Translations under genes and position numbers: made by a program
Assembly (NCBI RefSeq): GCF_005222205.1
Contig: NZ_CP032349.1
Location: 310,001 to 374,000, forward strand
Direction: 5' to 3'
DNA length: 64,000 nucleotides
Source: Azospirillum brasilense
GTDB lineage: Bacteria; Pseudomonadota; Alphaproteobacteria; Azospirillales; Azospirillaceae
The notes under the pieces: generated by a model
What the model was told of the DNA's origin: nothing
Databases searched by the model: none
What the model saw: only the letters and a program-made list of their open reading frames with translations
Shown: positions 1 to 7,739 of the stretch, in pieces
Layout: each line of letters begins with the position of its first letter
Position numbering within the stretch: the stretch's first letter is position 1

Positions 1-433
1 GGGCGAAGAAGCTGTGGAAATGGTTGTCGTAGAGCCAGTGCTGCATGTCGTCCTCGCCGCCGTCCAGCGATTCGAGCCCGCGCCGCAGCTCGGCGAGGTC
101 GGCGTCGCCGACCAGCGGCACCGCCGTCTCGATGGCGTGGCACTCCAGCAACTCGCGCATCTGCATGCACTCGAAGAACTCGCGGGCCGAGACGATGCGG
201 ACGCGGTAGCTGCGCTCGCTGGTGCGCTCCAGAAGCCCTTCGCCGACCAGCCGGACCAGCGCCTCGCGCATCGGCGTGCGCGACACGCTCAGCCGCTCGG
301 CGAGCCGCCCCTCCGGCACCTCGGCGCCGCCGGGAATCTGGCGGCTGAGGATCAGCTCGCGCAGATGCCCGTAGGTCTGGTCGCCGAGGTTGGCGGGCCG
401 GGGGAACAGCGGGTCGGCCGGGGGAGGGGTCAT
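1..433 (-). CDS. GntR-family (FadR/FCD-type) transcriptional regulator, 3' end outside window
   Basis: The reading frame starts at the ATG at 433 and runs off the left edge, so only about 144 residues are visible. The N-terminal winged helix-turn-helix is clear: a YGHLRELILSRQIPGG opening helix, then a recognition region around RLSVSRTPMREALVRLVGEG, which is the GntR hallmark. The start of the FCD effector domain follows (EFFECMQMRELLE). It lies 10 bp downstream of the permease gene on the same strand and is probably the last visible gene of the operon beginning at 3010. It is related to the second GntR protein at 7056-7733, and the two bracket the transporter and enzyme genes. The ligand is unknown but is presumably the substrate or product of the neighbouring catabolic enzymes. 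Confidence 0.9.
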   Translation of the reverse strand, partial: MTPPPADPLFPRPANLGDQTYGHLRELILSRQIPGGAEVPEGRLAERLSVSRTPMREALVRLVGEGLLERTSERSYRVRIVSAREFFECMQMRELLECHAIETAVPLVGDADLAELRRGLESLDGGEDDMQHWLYDNHFHSFFA

Positions 434-443
434 GACCGGAGCC

Positions 444-1139
444 TCACTGGCCGTCGACGATCGCGATGTTGCGGTAGGCGCGGCCGAAATGGCGCTCGAT
501 GCGGCGCTGGACGATGTCCCACAGCGAGGTCATCAGCAGATAGTAGAGGGCGGCCACCGTGAACAGCTCCAGCACCATGAAGCGCTCCTGGATGAGAAGC
601 TGGGTGCTGCGCAGCAGCTCCTCCATCGAGATGACGGAGGTGACCGAGGTCGTCTTCAGCAGCCCGTTCACGCTGTTGCCGAGCGCCGGGATGATGATGC
701 GGATGGCCTGCGGCAGCACGATGTAGACCATCACCTGGGCCGAGTTCAGGCCGAGCGCGCGGCCGGCGTTGCTCTGCCCGGCGGCGACGCCGAGGATGCC
801 GCCACGGATGATCTCGGCCAGATAGGCGGCCTCGTTGAGGATCAGGCCGATCAGCGCGGATTCCGTCACCGACAGCTTGATGCCGATCTGCGGCAGGCCG
901 GTGTAGATGATGATGAGCTGGACCAGCAGCGGCGTGCCGCGGAACACCCAGATGTAGGCCTGCGCCGCCGCCGATACCCAGCGGTACGGCGACAGCCGCA
1001 GCAGCGCCAGCAGGCAGCCGACCACGAGACCGCCGGCGATGCCCGCCAGCGTCAGCCACAGGGTCGTGATCGCTCCGCTGAGCAGGTAACCGTTGAACAG
1101 GTAGTCGAAGAAGCCGTCCCAGTTCCAGCCGCTGGTCAT
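444..1139 (-). CDS. Amino-acid-type ABC transporter permease (HisM/GlnP family)
   Basis: A 231-residue inner-membrane protein with several hydrophobic segments and the polar amino-acid permease signature. A conserved FRGTPLLVQ segment (about residues 66-74) is followed by LNEAAYLAEIIRGGI and the EAA-type loop AGRALGLNSAQVMVYIVLPQAIRIIIPALGN, which contacts the ATPase. Only one permease gene is present, so the channel is probably a homodimer. Its binding protein lies directly upstream (1212-2042) and its likely ATPase is on the opposite strand at 6179-6907. Substrate cannot be read from the sequence; the linked DapA-family lyase and flavoprotein suggest an imino acid, D-amino acid or opine-like compound. 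Confidence 0.93.
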   Translation of the reverse strand: MTSGWNWDGFFDYLFNGYLLSGAITTLWLTLAGIAGGLVVGCLLALLRLSPYRWVSAAAQAYIWVFRGTPLLVQLIIIYTGLPQIGIKLSVTESALIGLILNEAAYLAEIIRGGILGVAAGQSNAGRALGLNSAQVMVYIVLPQAIRIIIPALGNSVNGLLKTTSVTSVISMEELLRSTQLLIQERFMVLELFTVAALYYLLMTSLWDIVQRRIERHFGRAYRNIAIVDGQ

Positions 1140-1211
1140 TCCGTCAACCTTTCGCTCTTATCCGCCGCGCGGGCGGCGGCCGGGACGCGCCCCGCCGCCG
1201 CCCGCACCCAC

Positions 1212-2042
1212 TCACATGCCGGGGCCGTTGACCTTGAAGGCGCCCTCGTTGGGCAGCAGGCCGTACTCCTCCATCAGGGCCTTGTAGGAGCCGTCCTTCT
1301 GCATGTCGTTGAGCACGCCGACCACCGCCTCGCTCAGCGCCTTGCTCTTCATCGCGAGGGCGACGGGGGTCGGGAACAGGCCGTGCAGGGCGCGGTCGAA
1401 GTCGCCGCGCTTGCTGTATTCGGCCGCCGTCGGGTCGATGGCCACCGACGCCTCGGTCTGGCCGGCGCGCAGCGCCTGATAGGCCGTGGCGAAGTTGTCG
1501 AAGGTCTTGATCTCGATCGGCTTCAGCCCCTTGGCGACAATCATCTTGTCGAGCTCGCGCAGCTTGCGCTCCTCGAAGCCGCCCAGCTCGACGCCGACCG
1601 GGCGGCCCGACAGATCCTCCGGCTTGGTGATCTTCAGCGGGTTGCCCTTGGACACCGAGACGCTGATCGCCTGCGATTCATAGTTGATCATCGGCATCAT
1701 CTTGGCCCGCTCCTCGGTCCAGAAGATGCCGGTGTTGATCAGGTCCCAGCGGCCGGCCTGGAGGCCGGGAATCATCGCCGAGAACTCGATGCGGACATAT
1801 TCCGGGGTCAGGCAGAGGCGCTTGGCGATCTCGTTGCCCAGCGTGATGCGCATGCCCTTCAGCACGCCGTTGGAATCGACGAACTGCATCGGCGGCAGGG
1901 TCGGGTTGGTCGACATCACCAGCGTGCCGGGCTTGATCAGCTCGGAGTCGGCGACCGCCGGCTTGCAGCCGGCGGTTTGGGCGGCGGCCGGCAGCGCGAA
2001 CAGGGTCAGGCCGGCGGCGATCAGCAGCGTACGAATGGTCAT
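1212..2042 (-). CDS. Amino-acid-type ABC transporter periplasmic substrate-binding protein
   Basis: A 276-residue protein of the SBP_bac_3 family. The ATG at 2042 is chosen because it is followed by a typical signal peptide (MTIRTLLIAAGLTLFALPAAAQ) and preceded by an AGAAGGTGA ribosome site; an open frame extending further upstream overlaps the lyase gene and is rejected. The mature part shows the family's features: KPGTLVMSTNPTLPPMQFVD near the N-terminus, LTPEYVRIEFSAMIPGLQAGRWDLI, and SGRPVGVELGGFEERKL in lobe two. It sits between the lyase gene and the permease gene in one minus-strand operon. It should deliver solute to the 444-1139 permease in the periplasm. Confidence 0.93.
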   Translation of the reverse strand: MTIRTLLIAAGLTLFALPAAAQTAGCKPAVADSELIKPGTLVMSTNPTLPPMQFVDSNGVLKGMRITLGNEIAKRLCLTPEYVRIEFSAMIPGLQAGRWDLINTGIFWTEERAKMMPMINYESQAISVSVSKGNPLKITKPEDLSGRPVGVELGGFEERKLRELDKMIVAKGLKPIEIKTFDNFATAYQALRAGQTEASVAIDPTAAEYSKRGDFDRALHGLFPTPVALAMKSKALSEAVVGVLNDMQKDGSYKALMEEYGLLPNEGAFKVNGPGM

Positions 2043-2089
2043 CGTGGTCACCTTCTGTCTTGGTTGGACGGTCCAGCACTCACACCTGG

Positions 2090-3010
2090 TCAGCGCCCGG
2101 TCCCGGCAACGGAGGGAGCGCCCAGGGAATTGATCAGCCCGTAAGCCGCCAGATCGGCGCGCAGGGCCTCGGCGTCGCCCGCCGGGAGCGGCAGGCGCGG
2201 CGCGCGCGGTTCGCCCACGGCCAGGCCCATCATGCCCAGCCCGGCCTTCGACGCGGCGACGTAGCGGTGGCCGCCGACCCAGCGCACGATCGGCAGCATC
2301 TTCTTGTAGAGCGCCAGCGCCTGATCCTTGTCGTTGTGGTCGGCCACCAGCTCGAACAGCCGGGCCGAATCGCGCGGGATCAGGTTGGAGCAGACGGCGA
2401 CCCAGCCCTGGGCGCCGAGCCAGAAGGATTCGTAGCCGAGGATGCCGGCGAACACCGTCATGCGGTCGCCGCACAGCTCGATGATGTCGCGGACCCGCGT
2501 CACCTCCAGCGTCGATTCCTTGATGTAGAGGACGTTGTCGATTTCGCTCAGCCGCGCGACGATCGGCGGGGTGAGGTCGACGTTGGCGGTCGCCGGGTTG
2601 TTGTAGATCATCACCGGCAGCGAGATCGCCTCGCCGATGCGGCGGTAATGCTCGAACAGCTCGTCGGGGGTCGGGGAGCTGTAATAGGGCGGGATCACCA
2701 TGATCCCGTCGGCGCCCATCCGCTCGGCTTCCTTGGCGTGGGCGACCGCGTCGCGGGTCCATTCGGCGCCGGTGCCGATCAGCACGGGCACGCGGCCCGC
2801 CGATTCCTGCACGCAGATCTCGATGACCTGGGCCCGCTCCTCAGGGGTCATCGACAGGAACTCGCCGGTGCTGCCGAGCGGGATCAGGCCGTGGATGCCC
2901 TGCTCGATCTGCCAGTTCACCAGCTTCTTGAGGGCCGGAACGTCCACTGCACCACCGTCGGCGGTGAAGGGGGTGATGAGAACCGTGTAGGTGCCGCGCA
3001 ATGCCGTCAT
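2090..3010 (-). CDS. Dihydrodipicolinate synthase (DapA) superfamily lyase/deaminase
   Basis: A 306-residue class I aldolase-type TIM barrel. The start at 3010 (MTALRGTYTVLITPFT) matches the family N-terminus and has GCAGGAG and GGGGGA upstream. Visible active-site motifs are GSTGE (46-50), the Tyr in MIYNNP (Tyr136) and the Schiff-base lysine in LYIKEST (Lys164). The family includes DapA, N-acetylneuraminate lyase, keto-deoxy sugar aldolases and the pyrroline-4-hydroxy-2-carboxylate deaminase of D-hydroxyproline catabolism. Genes for an amino-acid ABC transporter and an HcnABC-like flavoprotein next door make the last option attractive. No hydroxyproline 2-epimerase or semialdehyde dehydrogenase is visible, so the substrate stays open. 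A biosynthetic DapA role is unlikely in this setting. Confidence 0.85.
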   Translation of the reverse strand: MTALRGTYTVLITPFTADGGAVDVPALKKLVNWQIEQGIHGLIPLGSTGEFLSMTPEERAQVIEICVQESAGRVPVLIGTGAEWTRDAVAHAKEAERMGADGIMVIPPYYSSPTPDELFEHYRRIGEAISLPVMIYNNPATANVDLTPPIVARLSEIDNVLYIKESTLEVTRVRDIIELCGDRMTVFAGILGYESFWLGAQGWVAVCSNLIPRDSARLFELVADHNDKDQALALYKKMLPIVRWVGGHRYVAASKAGLGMMGLAVGEPRAPRLPLPAGDAEALRADLAAYGLINSLGAPSVAGTGR

Positions 3011-3057
3011 GGGTTCCCCCAAGCTCCTGCCTAATTTTTGACCTTGCCTAAATACTA

Positions 3058-3079
3058 CTCGTATACTATCTGTATACAG
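3058..3079. promoter_or_regulatory. Candidate GntR operator: tandem GTATAC half-palindromes one helical turn apart
   Basis: The 139-bp divergent intergenic region carries GTATAC at 3061-3066 and again at 3072-3077. The second lies inside a perfect 10-bp palindrome, CTGTATACAG (3070-3079), and the first inside the imperfect CTCGTATACT. The centres are 11 bp apart, so two dimers could bind the same DNA face. The site lies between the starts of the DapA-family lyase (minus) and the fused flavoprotein (plus), where a regulator from either flanking GntR gene would control both units. Regulator assignment is inference. Confidence 0.5.
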
Positions 3080-3149
3080 GAATCCAGCGCATTTTGACGC
3101 ACCCTCAAAAAGCCGCTTCCCACCGCAATCCGGACACAGCCGCCCGCCC

Positions 3150-6104
3150 ATGCGCCTCGAACATCCCAACGTCCGCCGCGACGGCGCCCTCATCGAGATC
3201 ACCTACGACGGCGAGCGGATTCCCGCGCTGGCCGGGGAGACCGTGGCGGCCGCCCTGGCGGCGCACGGCGTCGCGGCCTACCGCCACACCCGCGACGGCG
3301 GGCGTCGCGGCCTCTATTGCGGAATGGGCGCCTGCTTCGAGTGTCTGGTGACGGTGGACGGCAGGGCGAGCCAGCGCGCCTGCCTGACCAAGGTGGCCGA
3401 GGGGCAGGTCGTCCGTTCGCAGCCGCCGGCGGGCACCGCCGCCGATCCGCTGGCCCCGCTGGTGCCGCCGCCGCAGGGCGCGGCGCCGGAGGAGCGGACG
3501 CCGGACCTGCTGGTGCTCGGCGCCGGCCCGGCCGGTCTGGCGGCGGCGGAGGCCGCGGCGCGGCGCGGCGCCGAGGTGGTCGTGCTCGACGAGCGGCCGC
3601 AGAGCGGCGGCCAGTATTTCAAGCCGCTGGCCCCGTCGCACCGCGCCGACCGGCCGACCGACCGCCAGTTCCGCGCCGGCCGCGCCCTGGTCGATGCGGC
3701 GCGGCTGGCCGGTGCGACGATCATCCAGGAGGCGACGGTGTGGGGCGCCCATGCCCCCGACGAGGTCGTCGCCGTCGTCGCCGGGCGCGAGACCGTCTAC
3801 CGGCCGCGCCGGCTGGTGATCGCCAGCGGCGCCTACGAACGGCCGGCGCCCTTCGCTGGTTGGACGCTGCCCGGCGTGATGACGACCGGGGCGGGGCAGA
3901 CCCTGGCGCGCGCCTACCGGGTGGCGCCCGGCCGCCGGGTGGTGATCGCCGGCAACGGCCCGCTCAACCTGCAACTGGCCTGCGAGCTGGTGGAGGGCGG
4001 CGTCACGGTGGCCGCCGTGCTGGAAAGCGCGCCGCGCCCGTCGCCCGCCCAGTGGCGCGCCCTGTGGACGGCTGTGCGCTCGGCCCCCGGCCTGATCGGC
4101 GACGGCGCCCGCTATCTGCTGCGGCTGCGGCGCGCCGGGGTGCCGGTGCTGTGGTCGCACGGGGTCGTTGCGGCAGAGGGCGCGGAGCGTCTGGAGCGTG
4201 TGCGCTACGCCCCGCTCGGCGCCGACGGCGCGCCCCGGCTGGCCGAGGCCGTCACCGTCCCCGCCGACGCGCTGTGCCTGGGCTACGGCTTCATCCCCTC
4301 CACCGAGATCGCCCGCGCGCTCGGCTGCGCCCACCGGCTGGTCGACCGCCATCTCGGCTACCTCGCCACCGAGACGGCGGAGGACGGCGCCACCAGCCTG
4401 CCCGGAGTCTTCGCGGTCGGCGACGGCGTCGATCTCGGCGGGTCGAAGGTGGCGCAGGCGCGCGGAACCCTTGCCGGGATCGCCGCCGCCGCCCAGCTCG
4501 GCTTTGCCGACACCAACCCGGAGCAGGGCCGGCGGGCACGGACCGACCTGCGGCGGGCCGAAGGCTTCCAGGCCGCGCTGTGGTCGATCTACCAGGCGCC
4601 GCCGCCGCGCCTCGACGCCGTGCCGGACGAGGCGATGCTGTGCCGCTGCGAGGAGGTCACCTTCGGCCAGGTCCGCGCCGAGATCGCCGCCGGCCATGAC
4701 AGCCTCGCCGCGCTGAAGCGCAACACCCGGCTTGGCATGGGGCGCTGCCAGGGCCGCTACTGCGCTGCAACCGCCGCCCTGCTGCTGGAGCAGGCCACCG
4801 GCCGGCCGCGCGCCGCCGAGCAGTATCTGGCGCCGCGCCTGCCGGCCAAGCCGACCCCGGCCGGCGCCTTCGCCTTCGAGAAGCCGGAATGGGGCGGCCA
4901 CCAGCGCGCCATCACCCCCAACCTCGCCCGCCCGCTGGAGGACGGCCCGCTGCCCGACCAGGAGGCCGAGATCCTGATCGTCGGCGGCGGCGTGGTCGGC
5001 GCCTGCCTCGCCTACTATCTGACCCAGGCCGGCCGCGACGTGCTGGTGGTCGAGCGCGGCGACACCAACCTGCAGGCGTCCGGGGCCAACGCCGGCAGCC
5101 TGCACGTCCAGCTCCTGTCCTTCGACTTCGGCGCCAAGGCCGAGGCGGGTGGCGGCCCGGCGGCGGCGACGCTGGCGCTCGGACCGCGCTCCATCGCGCT
5201 GTGGCGCGACCTGGAGCGCGCCTGCGGCGTCGATTTCGAGCTGGCCGTCACCGGCGGCCTGATGGTCGCCGACAGCCCGGCCGGCATGGACTTCCTGCGC
5301 GCCAAGGCGGCGCTGGAGCGGCGGTACGGCGTCGAGAACGCCATCATCGACGCGGCCGAGCTGCGCCGCCTCGCCCCCGCCTTGTCGGAGGAGCTGGTCG
5401 GCGCCGAATACGCCCCGCAGGAGGGCAAGATCAACCCGCTGCGCGCCACCTATGCCGTGCTGGAGCAGGCGCGCCGCCACGGCGCCCGCTTCCTGCGCGG
5501 GGTCAACGTCACCGGCATCGCCGCGGCCCCGGCGGTCGAGGGCGGCGGCTGGCGGGTGGAGACCCCGCGCTGCCGCATCCGCGCCAAGCAGATCATCAAC
5601 GCCAGCGGCCCCTGGGCGCGCGAAACCGGGCGGCTGGTCGGCATCGACGTGCCGGTGCACAGCGCGCCGCTGCAGATGATCGTCACCGAGCCGGCGCCCA
5701 AGCTGGTCAGCCAGCTCGTCGCCCACGCCGACCGCCATCTCAGCCTGAAGCAGGCGGTCACCGGCGGGCTGATCATCGGCGGCGCCTGGACCGCCGTCTT
5801 CGACCCGGCGCGCCGCTTCAACACGGTGTCACGCTCCAGCATCGAGGGCAACCTGTGGGTCGCCCGCCATGTGCTGCCGCAGATCGCCGGGCTGCATGTC
5901 GTGCGCGCCTGGGCGGCAATGAACATCAACATCGACGGCGCGCCGATCATCGGCCCGGTGCCCGGCCTGCCCGGATTCTTCAACACGGTGACGTCGAACG
6001 GCTACACGCTGGCCCCGGTCGTCGCCCGCATGACCGCCGACCTGCTGCTGGACGGCCGCACCGACATCGACCCGACGCCCTTCCTGCTCGACCGGTTCCG
6101 CTGA
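3150..6104 (+). CDS. Three-part fused FAD/iron-sulfur oxidoreductase (HcnA-HcnB-HcnC-like in one chain)
   Basis: A 984-residue protein combining modules that are usually three subunits. Residues 1-100 form a Fer2_4-type [2Fe-2S] domain with Cys57, Cys62, Cys65 and Cys78. Residues about 115-480 form an FAD/NAD(P)-type flavoprotein (LVLGAGPAGLAAAE; LVIASGAYERP), followed by a BFD-like [2Fe-2S] segment with Cys498, Cys500, Cys533 and Cys538. Residues about 605-975 form a DAO-type FAD oxidase (ILIVGGGVVGACLAYYLT). Heterotrimers of this kind are hydrogen cyanide synthase, opine oxidases and D-hydroxyproline dehydrogenase; they oxidise an amine or imino acid carbon and pass electrons to the respiratory chain. 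The chain is continuous with no stop between modules. No good ribosome site precedes the ATG at 3150, so translation may be leaderless. An ABC ATPase follows after 74 bp. Confidence 0.88.
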   Translation: MRLEHPNVRRDGALIEITYDGERIPALAGETVAAALAAHGVAAYRHTRDGGRRGLYCGMGACFECLVTVDGRASQRACLTKVAEGQVVRSQPPAGTAADPLAPLVPPPQGAAPEERTPDLLVLGAGPAGLAAAEAAARRGAEVVVLDERPQSGGQYFKPLAPSHRADRPTDRQFRAGRALVDAARLAGATIIQEATVWGAHAPDEVVAVVAGRETVYRPRRLVIASGAYERPAPFAGWTLPGVMTTGAGQTLARAYRVAPGRRVVIAGNGPLNLQLACELVEGGVTVAAVLESAPRPSPAQWRALWTAVRSAPGLIGDGARYLLRLRRAGVPVLWSHGVVAAEGAERLERVRYAPLGADGAPRLAEAVTVPADALCLGYGFIPSTEIARALGCAHRLVDRHLGYLATETAEDGATSLPGVFAVGDGVDLGGSKVAQARGTLAGIAAAAQLGFADTNPEQGRRARTDLRRAEGFQAALWSIYQAPPPRLDAVPDEAMLCRCEEVTFGQVRAEIAAGHDSLAALKRNTRLGMGRCQGRYCAATAALLLEQATGRPRAAEQYLAPRLPAKPTPAGAFAFEKPEWGGHQRAITPNLARPLEDGPLPDQEAEILIVGGGVVGACLAYYLTQAGRDVLVVERGDTNLQASGANAGSLHVQLLSFDFGAKAEAGGGPAAATLALGPRSIALWRDLERACGVDFELAVTGGLMVADSPAGMDFLRAKAALERRYGVENAIIDAAELRRLAPALSEELVGAEYAPQEGKINPLRATYAVLEQARRHGARFLRGVNVTGIAAAPAVEGGGWRVETPRCRIRAKQIINASGPWARETGRLVGIDVPVHSAPLQMIVTEPAPKLVSQLVAHADRHLSLKQAVTGGLIIGGAWTAVFDPARRFNTVSRSSIEGNLWVARHVLPQIAGLHVVRAWAAMNINIDGAPIIGPVPGLPGFFNTVTSNGYTLAPVVARMTADLLLDGRTDIDPTPFLLDRFR

Positions 6105-6178
6105 CGCGTCCGCCGAACCGCCCCCGTCCTTCAACGCCCGGCGCCGCAGCGGCGCCGCCCATCCGCAAGAGAAGCCGC

Positions 6179-6907
6179 ATGATCGCCATCGAGAACGTCA
6201 GCAAGCACTACGGCACCTTCCAGGTCCTGAAGAACTGCACGACCACCGTGCGGAAGGGAGAGGTCGTGGTGGTCTGCGGCCCCTCCGGCTCGGGCAAGTC
6301 GACGCTGATCAAGTGCGTCAACGGGCTGGAGCCCTTCCAGTCCGGCCGCATCCAGGTGGACGGCATCGACGTCGGCGGGCGGGGCACCAACATGACGGCG
6401 CTGCGCGCCCGCGTCGGCATGGTGTTCCAGAACTTCGAGCTGTTCCCCCACCTGACCATCATGCAGAACCTGACCCTGTCGCAGCGCAAGGTGCTGGGCC
6501 GCGCGACGGCGGAGGCCGAGGCCAAGGGCGAGGCGCTGCTGACGCGGGTCGGTCTGGCCAGTCAGGCGCACAAGTACCCCGGCCAGCTCTCCGGCGGGCA
6601 GCAGCAGCGCGTCGCCATCGCCCGCGCCCTGGCGATGGACCCGATCGCCATCCTGTTCGACGAGCCGACCTCGGCGCTCGACCCGGAAATGATCAACGAG
6701 GTGCTCGACGTGATGGTCGAGCTGGCCAACGAGGGCATGACGATGATCTGCGTCACCCACGAGATGGGCTTCGCCCGCAAGGTCGCCCACCGGGTGATCT
6801 TCATGGACCATGGCAGCATCATCGAGGACTGCACCAAGACCGAATTCTTCGAAACCCAGCGCTCGGAGCGCGCCACCCAGTTCCTTGCCAAGATCCTCCA
6901 GCACTGA
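6179..6907 (+). CDS. Amino-acid-type ABC transporter ATP-binding protein (GlnQ family)
   Basis: A 242-residue cytoplasmic ATPase starting with MIAIENVSKHYGTFQVL. Walker A is GPSGSGKST, the Q-loop is MVFQNFELFPHLT, the signature is LSGGQQQRVAIARAL, Walker B is ILFDEPTSALDPE and the switch histidine is in CVTHEMGF. These are diagnostic of polar amino-acid importers. It lies downstream of the fused flavoprotein and probably pairs with the permease (444-1139) and binding protein (1212-2042) encoded across the divergent promoter, which completes a one-permease transporter. The start was chosen for the family-typical N-terminus; an upstream open frame overlapping the flavoprotein is a shadow. Confidence 0.95.
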   Translation: MIAIENVSKHYGTFQVLKNCTTTVRKGEVVVVCGPSGSGKSTLIKCVNGLEPFQSGRIQVDGIDVGGRGTNMTALRARVGMVFQNFELFPHLTIMQNLTLSQRKVLGRATAEAEAKGEALLTRVGLASQAHKYPGQLSGGQQQRVAIARALAMDPIAILFDEPTSALDPEMINEVLDVMVELANEGMTMICVTHEMGFARKVAHRVIFMDHGSIIEDCTKTEFFETQRSERATQFLAKILQH

Positions 6908-7055
6908 GGCCGGCAATGGGGCCAACACTGGGGCCAGCACGGAGGAGGGCACAGCGCCGCATCCCGCCATCCGGACGGATCGCTCAGAACCTTTGCAGGA
7001 CAACGATTCGTCTGCTTTGTTAGGAAGAAATCAGCGTCAGGTGGCAGGACTTGGT

Positions 7056-7733
7056 ATGAGCACGGACATGGACGGCCCGAAAACCGCGAGCCCGGCAACC
7101 GCCGGCGTGAATCTGGCGAGCATGGCCTACCGGACCATCCTGGAGATGATCCTCGACCGCCGCATCCCCAGCGGGGAGGTGATCGTCGAGGACCGGCTGG
7201 CCACCGCGCTCAGCATCTCGCGCACGCCGATCCGCGAGGCGCTGGTCCGGCTGGCCAGCGAGGGGCTGATCCGCAAGGAGTTCAACCGCCCCTACCGGGT
7301 GCGCGAGGTCTCCAACCGCGAGTATTTCCAGAGCATGCGCCTGCGCGAGATCCTGGAGGGGGAGGCGATCGCCGCCGCCGCGTCGCGGGTCGACCCGGCC
7401 CGCCTGCAGGCGATCAAGGCCGAGATGCTGCGGCTGCGCGACGAGCCCAAGATCCGCTTCGAGGACCATTGGGCGGCCGACGAGGAACTGCACACCCTGA
7501 TCGCCGAGGCGTCCGGCAACGCGGTGCTGGCGCAGATCATCCGCGACCTGCGGGTGACCACGCGCCTGTTCGAGCTGTCGGGCCTGCCGTCGCGCATCCG
7601 CCCCGACTGCGACGAGCATCTCGACGTCATCGCCGCCCTTGAAACCGGCGACCCGGCGCAGGCGCGCGCCGCCATGGAGGGGCACATCCGCAGCCTCGCC
7701 AAGGACGTGCTGGGCGAGATCGCCAAGAGCTGA
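7056..7733 (+). CDS. GntR-family (FCD-type) transcriptional regulator
   Basis: A 225-residue regulator. The ATG at 7056 (MSTDMDGPKT) has a GGCAGGA ribosome site about nine bases upstream. The winged helix-turn-helix occupies about residues 24-90 (AYRTILEMILDRRIPSGE; LSISRTPIREALVRLASEGL), followed by a helical FCD domain to the C-terminus (LREILEGEAIAAAASR; DHWAADEELHTLIAEASGN; DEHLDVIAALETGDPAQARAAMEGHI), whose histidines normally bind a metal and a carboxylate effector. It is a paralogue of the GntR gene at the left edge. It follows the ABC ATPase by 148 bp and converges on xylB with six bases between them. Likely target: the GTATAC site at 3058-3079 (inference). Confidence 0.93.
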   Translation: MSTDMDGPKTASPATAGVNLASMAYRTILEMILDRRIPSGEVIVEDRLATALSISRTPIREALVRLASEGLIRKEFNRPYRVREVSNREYFQSMRLREILEGEAIAAAASRVDPARLQAIKAEMLRLRDEPKIRFEDHWAADEELHTLIAEASGNAVLAQIIRDLRVTTRLFELSGLPSRIRPDCDEHLDVIAALETGDPAQARAAMEGHIRSLAKDVLGEIAKS

Positions 7734-7739
7734 GACGCC

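Noticed and set aside
3105-5738. An 877-codon open frame on the minus strand opposite the fused flavoprotein
   Set aside because: The plus strand has iron-sulfur and FAD motifs along the full length; the minus frame has none.
3150-6104. Calling the fused flavoprotein a hydrogen cyanide synthase
   Set aside because: Domain order matches HcnABC but the same modules serve opine and D-hydroxyproline dehydrogenases; the linked DapA-family lyase and importer favour catabolism over cyanide production.
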